A stretch of 13,896 nt of DNA from Bacilli bacterium (GCA_028694305.1 JAQUTO010000013.1:1-13896), one strand, 5' to 3'; positions 1-6,880 are shown, counted from the stretch's first letter. Numbers and translations: made by a program. The notes: generated from the sequence alone by a model not told the origin.

Positions 1-564
1 ATGGTGTTCAAGGTTATGTTTGGTACAAACCATGGTTTAGTTAACTTAGTTTTATCCTGGTTTGGAGTCGGCCCTGTAGCTTGGTTAACCAATGCTGCAA
101 GTGGCGGTTATTGGTCTTCCTTATTTGTTATCGTTGTTTATACTGTCTGGACCGGTCTTGCGTTTAAGGTTCTTGTCTTTTTAAGCGGCTTACAAAGTAT
201 TGATAAACAATACTATGATGCAGCTAAAATTGATGGGGCATCGCGGGGTCGGATTTTTAGTAAAATCACAGTTCCATTATTATCACCAATGATTGCTTAC
301 ATTACAATCACTTCCTTTATTGGTGCCTTTAAATCGTATGAAAATGTCATTGCTATCTTCGGCAATGGTCAATATACATTCGGACCTTATGGAAATACCA
401 ATATGTGGATTACCGTGGTTGGCTTCATCTATAAGACAATGCCGAATATGATGCAAGCGGGAGCACTTTCTAGAGCGTCAGCTGGATCCGTTATTTTATT
501 ACTTATCATTCTTGCTTTCACAGTTATTCAACTTTATGTTAGCAAGAAGAAAGTTAATTATTAA
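1..564 (+). CDS. ABC sugar-type transporter permease, MalF-like (5' end cut by window)
   Basis: This is the C-terminal 187 codons of a MalF/UgpA-type integral membrane permease. The family is usually about 290-300 aa, so roughly the first third lies outside the window and the ATG at position 1 is probably an internal methionine. The cytoplasmic EAA loop that docks on the ATPase is seen near residues 71-98 (YYDAAKIDGASRGRIF followed by a conserved Pro). Hydrophobic segments flank it on both sides, and the protein ends in a helix followed by a basic tail (SKKKVNY). The next permease starts 14 bases downstream, so the two very likely form the heterodimeric channel of one importer. Family assignment is secure. 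The substrate is not readable from this sequence; sugars, oligosaccharides and glycerol-3-phosphate are all carried by this family. No ATPase gene is visible in the window. Confidence 0.9.
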   Translation: MVFKVMFGTNHGLVNLVLSWFGVGPVAWLTNAASGGYWSSLFVIVVYTVWTGLAFKVLVFLSGLQSIDKQYYDAAKIDGASRGRIFSKITVPLLSPMIAYITITSFIGAFKSYENVIAIFGNGQYTFGPYGNTNMWITVVGFIYKTMPNMMQAGALSRASAGSVILLLIILAFTVIQLYVSKKKVNY

Positions 565-578
565 GGTGGTGAGCAAAC

Positions 579-1466
579 ATGGCACAACAAGAAGAAAACA
601 TGTACTTTGCTAGCGAAGAGGCCAAAAAGGCTTATCGCAGAAAACACATCATCACTCAAATCTTACTTTATGGCTTCTTAATTTTAGTGGCTATCTTTAT
701 TTTGATTCCTTTCTACTGGATGCTCAATACATCTTTGAAGACTGTGACAGAATTGGATTTACCACAACCAACATTATTCCCACGGGAAATTGCTTGGTCA
801 AACTATGCTTATGTGTTCTCCCAAATTGCCTTATTTGGTAGATATTTCTTAAATACTTTATTAGTTTCTGTTTGTACTACTGTTATGGTCGTTATTACCA
901 CCATTGGTGCAGCCTTTGCTTTCTCACGTTTGCAGTTCAAAGGCCGTGAATTATTATTCGGAGCATTGCTAGTTACAATGATGATTCCGGGTGAGATGAT
1001 GATTATTACCAACTATATGACAATTTCAGTCTTGGGTTGGATGGAAACATATACTGCCTTGATTTTCCCATTCAGCGTAAGTGTCTTCTATATCTTCTTT
1101 TTAAGACAGACATTTAAGCAAATCCCAGATGAATTATATCTAGCGGCGAAAGTTGATGGAATGGGGGATTTTGGCTACTTATTTAAGGTTATGATCCCGA
1201 TTGGTATCTCCTCAATTATCACGATTATTATCTTGGCCTTAATGGGTGCATGGAATGCTTATATTTGGCCACAACTAGTTGCTAATGCAGGACCACACCG
1301 TTTGATTACCAACGGTTTGATGGCGATGTTTACTGAAGAATTCAAGAGTTACGATAACTATAAGTTAGCAGCTTCCGCTGTAGTTACCGCTCCAATCTTA
1401 GTATTCTTTATTATCTTTAGAAAGTATATCATGCGTGGGGTCTCACGTAGTGGTATCAAAGGTTAG
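579..1466 (+). CDS. ABC sugar-type transporter permease, MalG-like
   Basis: A complete 295-aa second permease of a carbohydrate-uptake type 1 (CUT1) ABC importer. It has a charged cytoplasmic N-terminus of about 30 residues (rich in E, K and R), a first membrane helix at about residues 28-50, and further hydrophobic segments as expected for the six-helix MalG fold. The EAA docking loop is near residues 185-208 (LYLAAKVDGMGDFGYLFKV followed by MIP). The ribosome site AAGGTGGTGA (564-573) overlaps the stop of the upstream permease gene, so translation of the two is probably coupled. The normal partners are the MalF-like subunit just upstream and the binding lipoprotein just downstream. It ends in a short basic tail (SRSGIKG). 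Family call is secure; substrate is unknown. Confidence 0.93.
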   Translation: MAQQEENMYFASEEAKKAYRRKHIITQILLYGFLILVAIFILIPFYWMLNTSLKTVTELDLPQPTLFPREIAWSNYAYVFSQIALFGRYFLNTLLVSVCTTVMVVITTIGAAFAFSRLQFKGRELLFGALLVTMMIPGEMMIITNYMTISVLGWMETYTALIFPFSVSVFYIFFLRQTFKQIPDELYLAAKVDGMGDFGYLFKVMIPIGISSIITIIILALMGAWNAYIWPQLVANAGPHRLITNGLMAMFTEEFKSYDNYKLAASAVVTAPILVFFIIFRKYIMRGVSRSGIKG

Positions 1467-1498
1467 GTATATACAGCTACGACAAATGCTGTTTATAT
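1467..1498 (+). promoter_or_regulatory. Intercistronic hairpin between permease and binding-protein genes
   Basis: An imperfect inverted repeat begins directly after the permease stop: ACAGC (1473-1477) pairs with GCTGT (1488-1492), and after one T-T mismatch four more A/T pairs extend the stem. There is no U-tract after it, so it is not an ordinary terminator. Hairpins at this place in binding-protein transporter operons can stabilise the mRNA or give uneven expression of the parts. That role is inferred here. Confidence 0.4.
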
Positions 1499-1521
1499 AA
1501 AAAAGAAAAGGGGAAGATGAA

Positions 1522-2961
1522 ATGAAAAAGAGAATTACGACGCTTGTTCTTGCTTCTGTTCTCGCTACAACCTTAGTTGGTTGTGGTGGAAGTTCAAAAG
1601 AAATTAGCTATAACATTCCAGATGTTAATGTTATTTCTGTTGATACTTTAAAAGCAGCTGGGACAACAAACATTACGTTCTGGCATTCGTTTACGACTAC
1701 TGCAGTCGAGGATGCCCTAGCAACCGCACTTGCTTCATTTGAAAAGGAATATCCTTATATCAAAGTTGAAGCAGTCTCAAAAGGTGGTTATGACAATTTA
1801 AAGTCAGCTGTTACCTTGGAAATTCCAACTGGTAATACACCTAACGTTGTTATCGGTTATCCAGACCACTTCTCAGAGTACATTGCGGGTGAAGTTTTAG
1901 TACCACTCGACAAGTACATTGCTTCAAAAGAAGTTGGTATTGATGTTTCTGATTACTACTCATCCTATATGGCCGAAGTTACATCCTTAGTTGATGGCTA
2001 CACCTTTGGTTTACCATTCAACAAATCAACCGAAGTCTTATCCTATAACAAGACTTTCTTTGATGCTCACAATCTCAAAGTTCCAACAACTTGGGATGAA
2101 GTAAAAGATGTAGCACAAAAATCTTATGACATCATTAAAGCTGTCATGGCTACAGAATCCAAGATTGATACAGTTTCTGGTATCGATTTCTCATCTTGTG
2201 ATTTCTCAAAATTCTATCCACTATCATACGATGCTGCCGCCAACCAATTTATTACTTATGTCCAACAATGGGGTGGCACATATACTGAATTAGAATCATT
2301 TGATAAAGGTCATATTAAGTTTGATTCCACCGAAACAAGAACAATGCTTTCTTGGGTAAGTGAAATGTATACTGATCATTTATTCGCTCCTCCAGCAGTC
2401 TGGGAACAATCCTATGCTAATAATGCTGGTGCTTTCCAATATGTTATGTCAGTTGGTAGTTCAGCTGGTGCTCAATACTATGCAACAGCCGCCAATGGTG
2501 CTTATGAAGTTGGCGTCGCAGCTGTTCCTTACAAGGATGCAGATCACAAGTATGTTATCCAACAAGGTACAAACATTGCAATGCTTGCTAATGGCACAGA
2601 TGAACAGAAACTTGCTTCTTGGTTATTAATCAAGTACTTAACAAGTTCTGAAGTTAATGCTGAATTTGCTATCGCTGCTGGTTACTATCCAGTTTCCAAG
2701 AGCGCAACAGCTTCAACAGTTTACCAAAACTTCTTGAATTCAACTCCTGATACACCAGCTAAGGCTTCAACTTTAGCAGCTGCAAAGGTTAACGCTGAAG
2801 TATATATGACCGAATATAAGTCCTACTTCTCACCAGCATTTGTTGGATCAAGTGAAGTTAGAACAGTTGTCGGTAATATTATTCCTGCTATCACAGTTTC
2901 TGGACAAAGTATCGAAGATGCTTTGAAAGATGCTGTTTCACAATTACCAAATTATCAATAG
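1522..2961 (+). CDS. Extracellular solute-binding lipoprotein (family 1) of the ABC importer
   Basis: A 479-aa surface lipoprotein that captures the substrate and delivers it to the permease pair upstream. The signal peptide (MKKRITTLVL...) ends in the lipobox LVGC, with Cys21 as the lipid-modified residue, followed by a Gly/Ser linker. The mature protein opens with ITFWHSFT near residue 53, the typical start of the N-lobe of family 1 sugar-binding proteins. Later come the segments YPYIKVE, TPNVVIGYPDHFSEYI and PFNKSTEVLSYNK, all characteristic of the family. The length is in the upper normal range. The start is fixed by the ribosome site AGGGGAAG just upstream. In many CUT1 operons the binding-protein gene comes first, whereas here it follows the permeases and is followed by two more lipoprotein genes. 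The ligand cannot be read from the sequence. Confidence 0.92.
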   Translation: MKKRITTLVLASVLATTLVGCGGSSKEISYNIPDVNVISVDTLKAAGTTNITFWHSFTTTAVEDALATALASFEKEYPYIKVEAVSKGGYDNLKSAVTLEIPTGNTPNVVIGYPDHFSEYIAGEVLVPLDKYIASKEVGIDVSDYYSSYMAEVTSLVDGYTFGLPFNKSTEVLSYNKTFFDAHNLKVPTTWDEVKDVAQKSYDIIKAVMATESKIDTVSGIDFSSCDFSKFYPLSYDAAANQFITYVQQWGGTYTELESFDKGHIKFDSTETRTMLSWVSEMYTDHLFAPPAVWEQSYANNAGAFQYVMSVGSSAGAQYYATAANGAYEVGVAAVPYKDADHKYVIQQGTNIAMLANGTDEQKLASWLLIKYLTSSEVNAEFAIAAGYYPVSKSATASTVYQNFLNSTPDTPAKASTLAAAKVNAEVYMTEYKSYFSPAFVGSSEVRTVVGNIIPAITVSGQSIEDALKDAVSQLPNYQ

Positions 2962-2964
2962 AAG

Positions 2965-4275
2965 ATGAAGAGATTTTGTAGATGTTTACTGGGATTACTT
3001 GTTGGTCTAACTTTGGTGGCTTGTGCGAGTTCATCGTCAAGCAGTACCATCTCTTATTCCTCAAGTAGTAGCACAGTAACAACCCTAAATACTGATCAAA
3101 CCGATGCTTTAAAATTAAGAGCGGCCAACTACCAAGAAATGGATTTTATCGAGCAATATGCTGGTGAAGTAAGTTTACTTGGTTGCGTGGATGGTGATAC
3201 TGCTAATTTTAGGACACTAAATAAGCACAATGTTACCATTAGATTTTTAGGAATTGATACTCCTGAATCTACTGCATTAGTGCAACCATGGGGTAAAGCA
3301 GCAAGTGACTTCACTTGCAAAGCATTAATGGGAGCACATAGTATTGTCATTGAAGCGGAAGTTGCTGTCTCGGGTTTCTTGGATAGTACAGGTTCTAGAT
3401 ACTTGGCTTGGGTCTGGTATCAAAGTAGTGAGACTAGTGATTATCGTAATCTTAATCTTGAACTCGTAGAACAAGCCTATACTAAGGACTATACAGCAAC
3501 AGGCAGTGCTTACTATTCTTACTTTAGATTAGCATCAGATAACGCGCGTCATTCAGGTCGACGTGTCTATGGTGAAGATGATCCTAACTATGATGCAACT
3601 CCAATTGGAGTGCCAGTTACAGCTTATGAGGTCGTACATAATTACGATGCATATGGACCATCCGCAACCCTAGTTAAAATCACGGGTCTAGTGGTCGCTA
3701 AATCCGCTTATTCTGTCTACATCAGGGATGTAGTTCCAACCATTAATGAAAATGGAGAAGAAGAATATGCTGGACTCTATGTTTATGGGGGTTACTCCAG
3801 CGACTTAACAGCGTTTGCTAAAGTTGGTCGTATCATTTCTTTCTATGGAAGACCAACCAAATATAACGGCGCCATTCAAATCTCGGATGTGAAAACAAAA
3901 TCGACTGGAGATTACGCTTATACGATAATCTCAAGTGATAATGAAATCACACAAATTCCTTTAGATTTATCCAAAGATTTAACAAGTTATTATGGTCAAT
4001 TCGTGACTACCAATGTCTTGGTTGAACAAGTCGTTAAGTCCGAAGACTCAATCGCTTTTACGGTTTATGGTAAACTTGAAGGGACTGATATTACAGTTAG
4101 TATCTTTGCAAATGCGAAGCTCTACCCAATGTATCAAATGAATCGTATTGAAGTCGGCAGTGTTTATCAAGTAAGTGCTGGATGGAATCCGGGATTTGCT
4201 TCCCAAGACTACGATATGGTTCTAGGTGATAATACGAATTCAGATTACGCTAATTTTAAAAAAATAAAGGAGTGA
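2965..4275 (+). CDS. Surface lipoprotein with staphylococcal-nuclease (TNase) domain and OB-fold-like repeats
   Basis: A 436-aa lipoprotein: signal peptide with lipobox LVAC (Cys20), then a Ser-rich linker (residues 22-40). A thermonuclease-like domain spans about residues 65-205. Every catalytic position of staphylococcal nuclease appears to be kept: Asp78 in VDGDT, Arg93 in TIRFLG, Asp98, Thr99 and Glu101 in GIDTPES, and Arg145 in GSRYLAW. It should therefore cleave DNA and/or RNA outside the cell in a calcium-dependent way. The C-terminal half contains a probable OB-fold at about 232-310 (TLVKITGLVVAKSAYSVYIRD, written here as 20 or fewer residues: LVKITGLVVAKSAYSVYI) and perhaps a second one at about 345-420. 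Bacillus YhcR likewise combines OB-fold and nuclease domains. The start lies 3 bases after the binding-protein stop with no good ribosome site, so translation probably depends on reinitiation by upstream ribosomes. Nuclease call is strong; the link to nucleotide uptake is inferred from the operon. Confidence 0.85.
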   Translation: MKRFCRCLLGLLVGLTLVACASSSSSSTISYSSSSSTVTTLNTDQTDALKLRAANYQEMDFIEQYAGEVSLLGCVDGDTANFRTLNKHNVTIRFLGIDTPESTALVQPWGKAASDFTCKALMGAHSIVIEAEVAVSGFLDSTGSRYLAWVWYQSSETSDYRNLNLELVEQAYTKDYTATGSAYYSYFRLASDNARHSGRRVYGEDDPNYDATPIGVPVTAYEVVHNYDAYGPSATLVKITGLVVAKSAYSVYIRDVVPTINENGEEEYAGLYVYGGYSSDLTAFAKVGRIISFYGRPTKYNGAIQISDVKTKSTGDYAYTIISSDNEITQIPLDLSKDLTSYYGQFVTTNVLVEQVVKSEDSIAFTVYGKLEGTDITVSIFANAKLYPMYQMNRIEVGSVYQVSAGWNPGFASQDYDMVLGDNTNSDYANFKKIKE

Positions 4276-4279
4276 AAAA

Positions 4280-5254
4280 ATGAAACTTTCAAAGAAGATT
4301 TCAGCATTAACATTTGCTGCCGTCATGCTTGCAGGATCACTTGCTGGCTGTGGTAGTAAAACTGATCCTAATCAGGAATTAGTTGATGCTGCAGCAGGGG
4401 CAATCGTCTTCAGTGGTTACACACAAGTTACCGCTAACATTCTTGCTCCAAAATATGTTACTAAAGAAGGTCAAACGTTAGAAGTTACTTACAAGGCCAA
4501 CACCGAAAGTGTTACCGTCGCACCATGGGACGATACCAGAGTTAAATTAATCTATACTCGTCCAGCCGCAGATCAACCAGCCGAAGCTTATACCTTAACT
4601 GGTACAGTTTCTTATGAAGGCAAAACTGCTAGTAAAGAATTAAGTGGTTATATTATGCCACTACCAGAAGGAATGGTTGTTTCTAATGATGTTGATGCCA
4701 TCGTTGAAGCTTATAAAGCTGCTGGCACCAAGATTCAAGTTCAATTTACCGGACTTGTTGATAACATTATCTCCAGTGGTTATTACTGGGTCAAAGAAGA
4801 TGGCGGAGAAGATCATATGTATGTTTATAAATCATCTTCTGCTGATGATGTTAAGTTAGGTGATAAGGTTCAAATTTCTGGTTCCTTAACCAAGTATTAT
4901 TCACAATACGAATTTGAATCCAGTGTTGCTGTTGATATTTTATCAAGAGGCAATGACTATTCTAGAACTGCTACAGCAATTTCTGCTGCAGACCTCTACG
5001 CCATTAACGACTCAGATTATAAGGTTTTAGGTAAACTTTATAATGTTGATTTAAAAGTTGTCGTTTCTGGCAAATATATTAATTTCCAAGCACCAGATGA
5101 TGCAACTAAAGCCTTCCAAGGTTATAGTATTACAACTGCTGATGCTGCTAAATTAACACCATATGCTGATAAGGTTGTTAACATTGATGTTGTGTTCTAC
5201 ACAACCAACAACCACCGTGTCACATATGCTGGATCCGCAATTACTGAAAAGTAG
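4280..5254 (+). CDS. Lipoprotein with Ig-like and OB-fold-like domains, function unknown
   Basis: A 324-aa lipoprotein with signal peptide and lipobox LAGC (Cys24). After a short spacer, residues about 55-125 form a beta-rich segment (LEVTYKANTESVTV; YTLTGTVSYEGK) that resembles a bacterial Ig-like domain. Residues about 150-222 look like an OB-fold: IQVQFTGLVDNIISSGYYWV, a short acidic loop, YVY, then VKLGDKVQISGSLTKYY. Residues about 245-320 look like a second, diverged copy. The same pattern occurs in the nuclease lipoprotein directly upstream, so the two probably share descent or a ligand. OB-folds often bind nucleic acid or oligosaccharide, but nothing here decides which. The ribosome site AAAGGAGTGA (4266-4275) overlaps the upstream stop codon. 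This is the last gene before the terminator of the transporter operon. The domain call comes from pattern only. Confidence 0.7.
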   Translation: MKLSKKISALTFAAVMLAGSLAGCGSKTDPNQELVDAAAGAIVFSGYTQVTANILAPKYVTKEGQTLEVTYKANTESVTVAPWDDTRVKLIYTRPAADQPAEAYTLTGTVSYEGKTASKELSGYIMPLPEGMVVSNDVDAIVEAYKAAGTKIQVQFTGLVDNIISSGYYWVKEDGGEDHMYVYKSSSADDVKLGDKVQISGSLTKYYSQYEFESSVAVDILSRGNDYSRTATAISAADLYAINDSDYKVLGKLYNVDLKVVVSGKYINFQAPDDATKAFQGYSITTADAAKLTPYADKVVNIDVVFYTTNNHRVTYAGSAITEK

Positions 5255-5279
5255 TTAAATCTTTCCTTAAGATATAAAG

Positions 5280-5305
5280 ATGGAGCTTACGGGCTCCATT
5301 TTTAT
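5280..5305 (+). terminator. Intrinsic terminator of the ABC transporter operon
   Basis: ATGGAGC (5280-5286) pairs perfectly with GCTCCAT (5293-5299) across a 6-base loop and is followed by a T-run (5299-5303). It lies 25 bases after the last lipoprotein stop, so it closes the transporter-lipoprotein operon. Confidence 0.85.
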
Positions 5306-5355
5306 ATGGTAGAAAAGGCCTTAAAATGCTAGAATTAGGCTATGGAGGTGAGCAA

Positions 5356-6024
5356 ATGAAAAAAATAGTCAGCGTTTTGCTGTTGGGTCTTTTACTTTGC
5401 TCATGCTCTAAAGCGGCTCCACTTTATGAAGTCTCTTTTGTCACTTTGGGTGGAACGAGTGTGGCCAGTGTTAAGGCCAATGAAACTGAACCAATTGAGT
5501 TACAACCAGTATCTTCAAAACCTAATTATGCTTTTGCAGGTTGGTATGAAGATGTAAATTATGTAACTCCAGCCGTTTTTCCTTACTCACCAAATCAAGA
5601 TGTTACCTTATATGCAAAATGGATTGTGACATTATCAAGTTCTGATTTTTCTTATGTCTTAAAAGAAAATGGCGAATACGCTGTGGTCTCTTACTCGGGG
5701 AATTCACTCAACTTAGTTTTACCAACCGAATATGAAGGCAGAGCAGTTACGGGCGTTGCTAATAATGCATTTTCCTTTACTCAATCTGTTTATAGTGTAG
5801 TCATACCAGAAGGGTACACCACCATTGGTGATTGGGCCTTTGCTGATTGTGATGATTTAAATTATGTAACTTTACCAGATTCTTTAGTTTCAGTAGGAAT
5901 GTATGCTTTTTATGATTGTGATCGAATGGCAGATGTCATTATTCAAGAAAGTGTCAGTTTAGGAGAGAATGCTTTTTCTAGTCGTTCATCACCGGGCTGT
6001 CATTGTTCGCATAAATATAACTAA
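5356..6024 (+). CDS. Lipoprotein with InlB-type repeat and BspA-like leucine-rich repeats
   Basis: A 222-aa surface lipoprotein. The start at 5356 is chosen because GGAGGTGA sits just upstream and a signal peptide with lipobox LCSC (Cys17) follows directly; an ATG at 5326 would only add ten residues ahead of the signal peptide. Residues about 24-89 match a Listeria-Bacteroides (InlB B/Flg_new) repeat: F-V-T-L-G-G-T early, then YAFAGWYED and finally VTLYAKW. Residues about 97-208 carry BspA-type LRR_5 repeats, with the phrases VTGVANNAFS, YTTIGDWAFADCDDL and LVSVGMYAFYDCDRM. Such proteins act in adhesion or as surface scaffolds; the specific partner is unknown. It is short for a BspA-like protein, and the end (SSPGCHCSHKYN) does not look like a normal repeat end. 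It appears monocistronic, between two terminators. Confidence 0.82.
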   Translation: MKKIVSVLLLGLLLCSCSKAAPLYEVSFVTLGGTSVASVKANETEPIELQPVSSKPNYAFAGWYEDVNYVTPAVFPYSPNQDVTLYAKWIVTLSSSDFSYVLKENGEYAVVSYSGNSLNLVLPTEYEGRAVTGVANNAFSFTQSVYSVVIPEGYTTIGDWAFADCDDLNYVTLPDSLVSVGMYAFYDCDRMADVIIQESVSLGENAFSSRSSPGCHCSHKYN

Positions 6025-6056
6025 AAAAAGAATTCACTTAACAGCGAGTTCTTTTT
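6025..6056. terminator. Bidirectional terminator between convergent genes
   Basis: AAAAAGAATTC (6025-6035) pairs with GAGTTCTTTTT (6046-6056) around a 10-base loop, with one G-T pair. It gives a T-run on either strand. It serves the LRR lipoprotein on the plus strand and the HPr-like gene on the minus strand; the HPr-like stop codon lies within the right arm. Confidence 0.75.
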
Positions 6057-6318
6057 AGATTAAATTAGTTTTTTTCATATAGGCTTTGAGGTGGTTGAGG
6101 GCGGCCACTTCATCTTTGCCTTTAGCAACAATTTCAAATTTTTCGCCTTTACCAATCACTAAAGCCATAATATTCATAATTGATTTCATGTTTGCAATGT
6201 CGTTAGCATAATGAAGTTCCAAATCACAATCAAATTTATTGGCTTCAAAGACCAAAGCTGCACTTGGTCTTGAACTTAGACCACTTGGTGCTACTATAAC
6301 AAAAGATTCTTTGACCAT
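6055..6318 (-). CDS. HPr-family protein lacking the active-site histidine (Crh-like)
   Basis: An 87-aa protein with the full length and fold pattern of HPr, the small phosphocarrier of the sugar phosphotransferase system. In HPr the N-terminal helix starts with G-L-H-A-R-P, and enzyme I phosphorylates His15. Here the same place reads GLSSRP, so residue 15 is Ser and no nearby His replaces it. The regulatory site is intact: Ser46 lies in NMKSIMNIMAL, the segment phosphorylated by HPr kinase and recognised by CcpA. Bacillus Crh has the same combination, with Gln at position 15. The protein should therefore be unable to pass phosphate to sugars but could act as a CcpA corepressor or other regulator. 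The ribosome site GAGGTGA lies just upstream of the ATG. It is a single-gene minus-strand unit with its own promoter and a cre-like site. HPr family is certain; the Crh-like role is inferred. Confidence 0.88.
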   Translation of the reverse strand: MVKESFVIVAPSGLSSRPSAALVFEANKFDCDLELHYANDIANMKSIMNIMALVIGKGEKFEIVAKGKDEVAALNHLKAYMKKTNLI

Positions 6319-6341
6319 GAAATCACCTCGATTGCATTTTT

Positions 6342-6369
6342 ATTTTATCATAAACAAGAATGAATACAA
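6342..6369 (-). promoter_or_regulatory. Probable sigma-A promoter of the HPr-like gene
   Basis: Read on the minus strand, TTGTAT (6369-6364) lies 16 bases before TAAAAT (6347-6342). The latter is preceded by TG one base upstream, an extended -10 element. The gene start follows about 24 bases further on. Confidence 0.55.
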
Positions 6370-6382
6370 CCACCTAAAAGTA

Positions 6383-6396
6383 TGTAAGTGCTTTCA
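6383..6396 (-). promoter_or_regulatory. cre-like catabolite-response element
   Basis: The minus strand reads TGAAAGCACTTACA. It matches 13 of 14 positions of the cre consensus TGWAANCGNTNWCA; the central CG is CA. It lies just upstream of the -35 of the HPr-like gene, centred roughly 55 bases before the predicted transcript start. In Bacillota, upstream cre sites may activate and downstream ones usually repress. It is about 50 bases from the inverted repeat of the divergent operon and could also affect that one. Confidence 0.5.
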
Positions 6397-6435
6397 AATT
6401 TTGGCGATTGAATAATTCAGATAATCCCTTCTTAT

Positions 6436-6465
6436 TTATTTTAACTACGTATTATGTTAAAATAA
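6436..6465 (+). promoter_or_regulatory. Ten-base perfect inverted repeat over a putative promoter (possible operator)
   Basis: TTATTTTAAC (6436-6445) and GTTAAAATAA (6456-6465) are perfect reverse complements separated by 10 bases. The right arm overlaps an extended -10 element, TGTTAAAAT (6455-6463), which would drive the Rex-like/galU/nifJ operon. No good -35 is visible, which fits an extended -10 promoter. There is no T-run, so a terminator is unlikely. A dimeric repressor, perhaps the first gene's product, could bind here. Confidence 0.5.
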
Positions 6466-6493
6466 GGTTGTTAAGAGAAAGTGGTGAATAAAA

Positions 6494-6880
6494 ATGACCA
6501 AACTCAGTAAAGTCAAGGCCCAAAAGTATTTGCAAGCACTACTAACTATTAAGAAAAAATATGTCACAATTTATGATTTATCCCAAAAGACCGGCACTAA
6601 AGAAGCGGTAATCCGGGAGGATTTAGCTTTCTTTGATCCAATGATTCGGATGGAAGAAGGTTACGATGTTAGAAGTCTCCAAACTAAGTTAACTAAATAT
6701 GGTGCAACTCCTAAAAAGACGGCAAAAGCTAAAGAAAAGTTACCAAAACTTGGAGATTTTATCTATGAAAAAATGACTTTACCTGGTGGCATTATTGATA
6801 GCAATATGAATCTTTCTACCAAAGACTTAAAAATGCTCAAAAAGATTGTCAACGAGACATTAAAAGGAATGAAAAAATGA
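6494..6880 (+). CDS. Small DNA-binding protein resembling the N-terminal domain of Rex
   Basis: A 128-aa protein. Residues about 7-62 resemble the winged-helix DNA-binding domain of the redox repressor Rex: a helix (KAQKYLQALLTIKKKY), VTIYDLSQKTGTKEAVIRED, then LAFF and EEGYDVRSL. Rex typically has VSSxxLxxxLGVxxxQVRKDLSYFG followed by G-V-G-Y-x-V. The NAD(H)-binding Rossmann domain of about 140 residues is absent. In its place come a Lys-rich linker (70-85) and a short tail with a predicted helix at about 110-128. It could therefore bind DNA without sensing NADH directly, or use another signal. The ribosome site is AAGTGGTGA at 6479-6487. The gene overlaps galU by four bases (ATGA) and shares an operon with nifJ. 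Assignment is by motif only; another winged-helix family is possible. Confidence 0.6.
   Translation: MTKLSKVKAQKYLQALLTIKKKYVTIYDLSQKTGTKEAVIREDLAFFDPMIRMEEGYDVRSLQTKLTKYGATPKKTAKAKEKLPKLGDFIYEKMTLPGGIIDSNMNLSTKDLKMLKKIVNETLKGMKK

Noticed and set aside
809..1012. Minus-strand reading frame inside the MalG-like gene
   Set aside because: No ribosome site, no recognisable motif; it is the mirror of a membrane-protein coding sequence.
4273..4275. TGA as a possible Trp codon, as in mycoplasmas
   Set aside because: TGA at 4273-4275 and 6878-6880 stands exactly at natural gene ends with the next gene starting at once, and the genes use TGG for Trp throughout.
5986..6053. Possible frameshift at the end of the LRR lipoprotein
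   Set aside because: The end SSPGCHCSHKYN is odd, and one base less in CCGGGCT would give SSPAVIVRINIT, but that extension matches no repeat I know and would run through the terminator hairpin.
6468..6474. TTGTTAA as a Rex operator
   Set aside because: Only one half-site is present; no TTAACAA follows at the required spacing.
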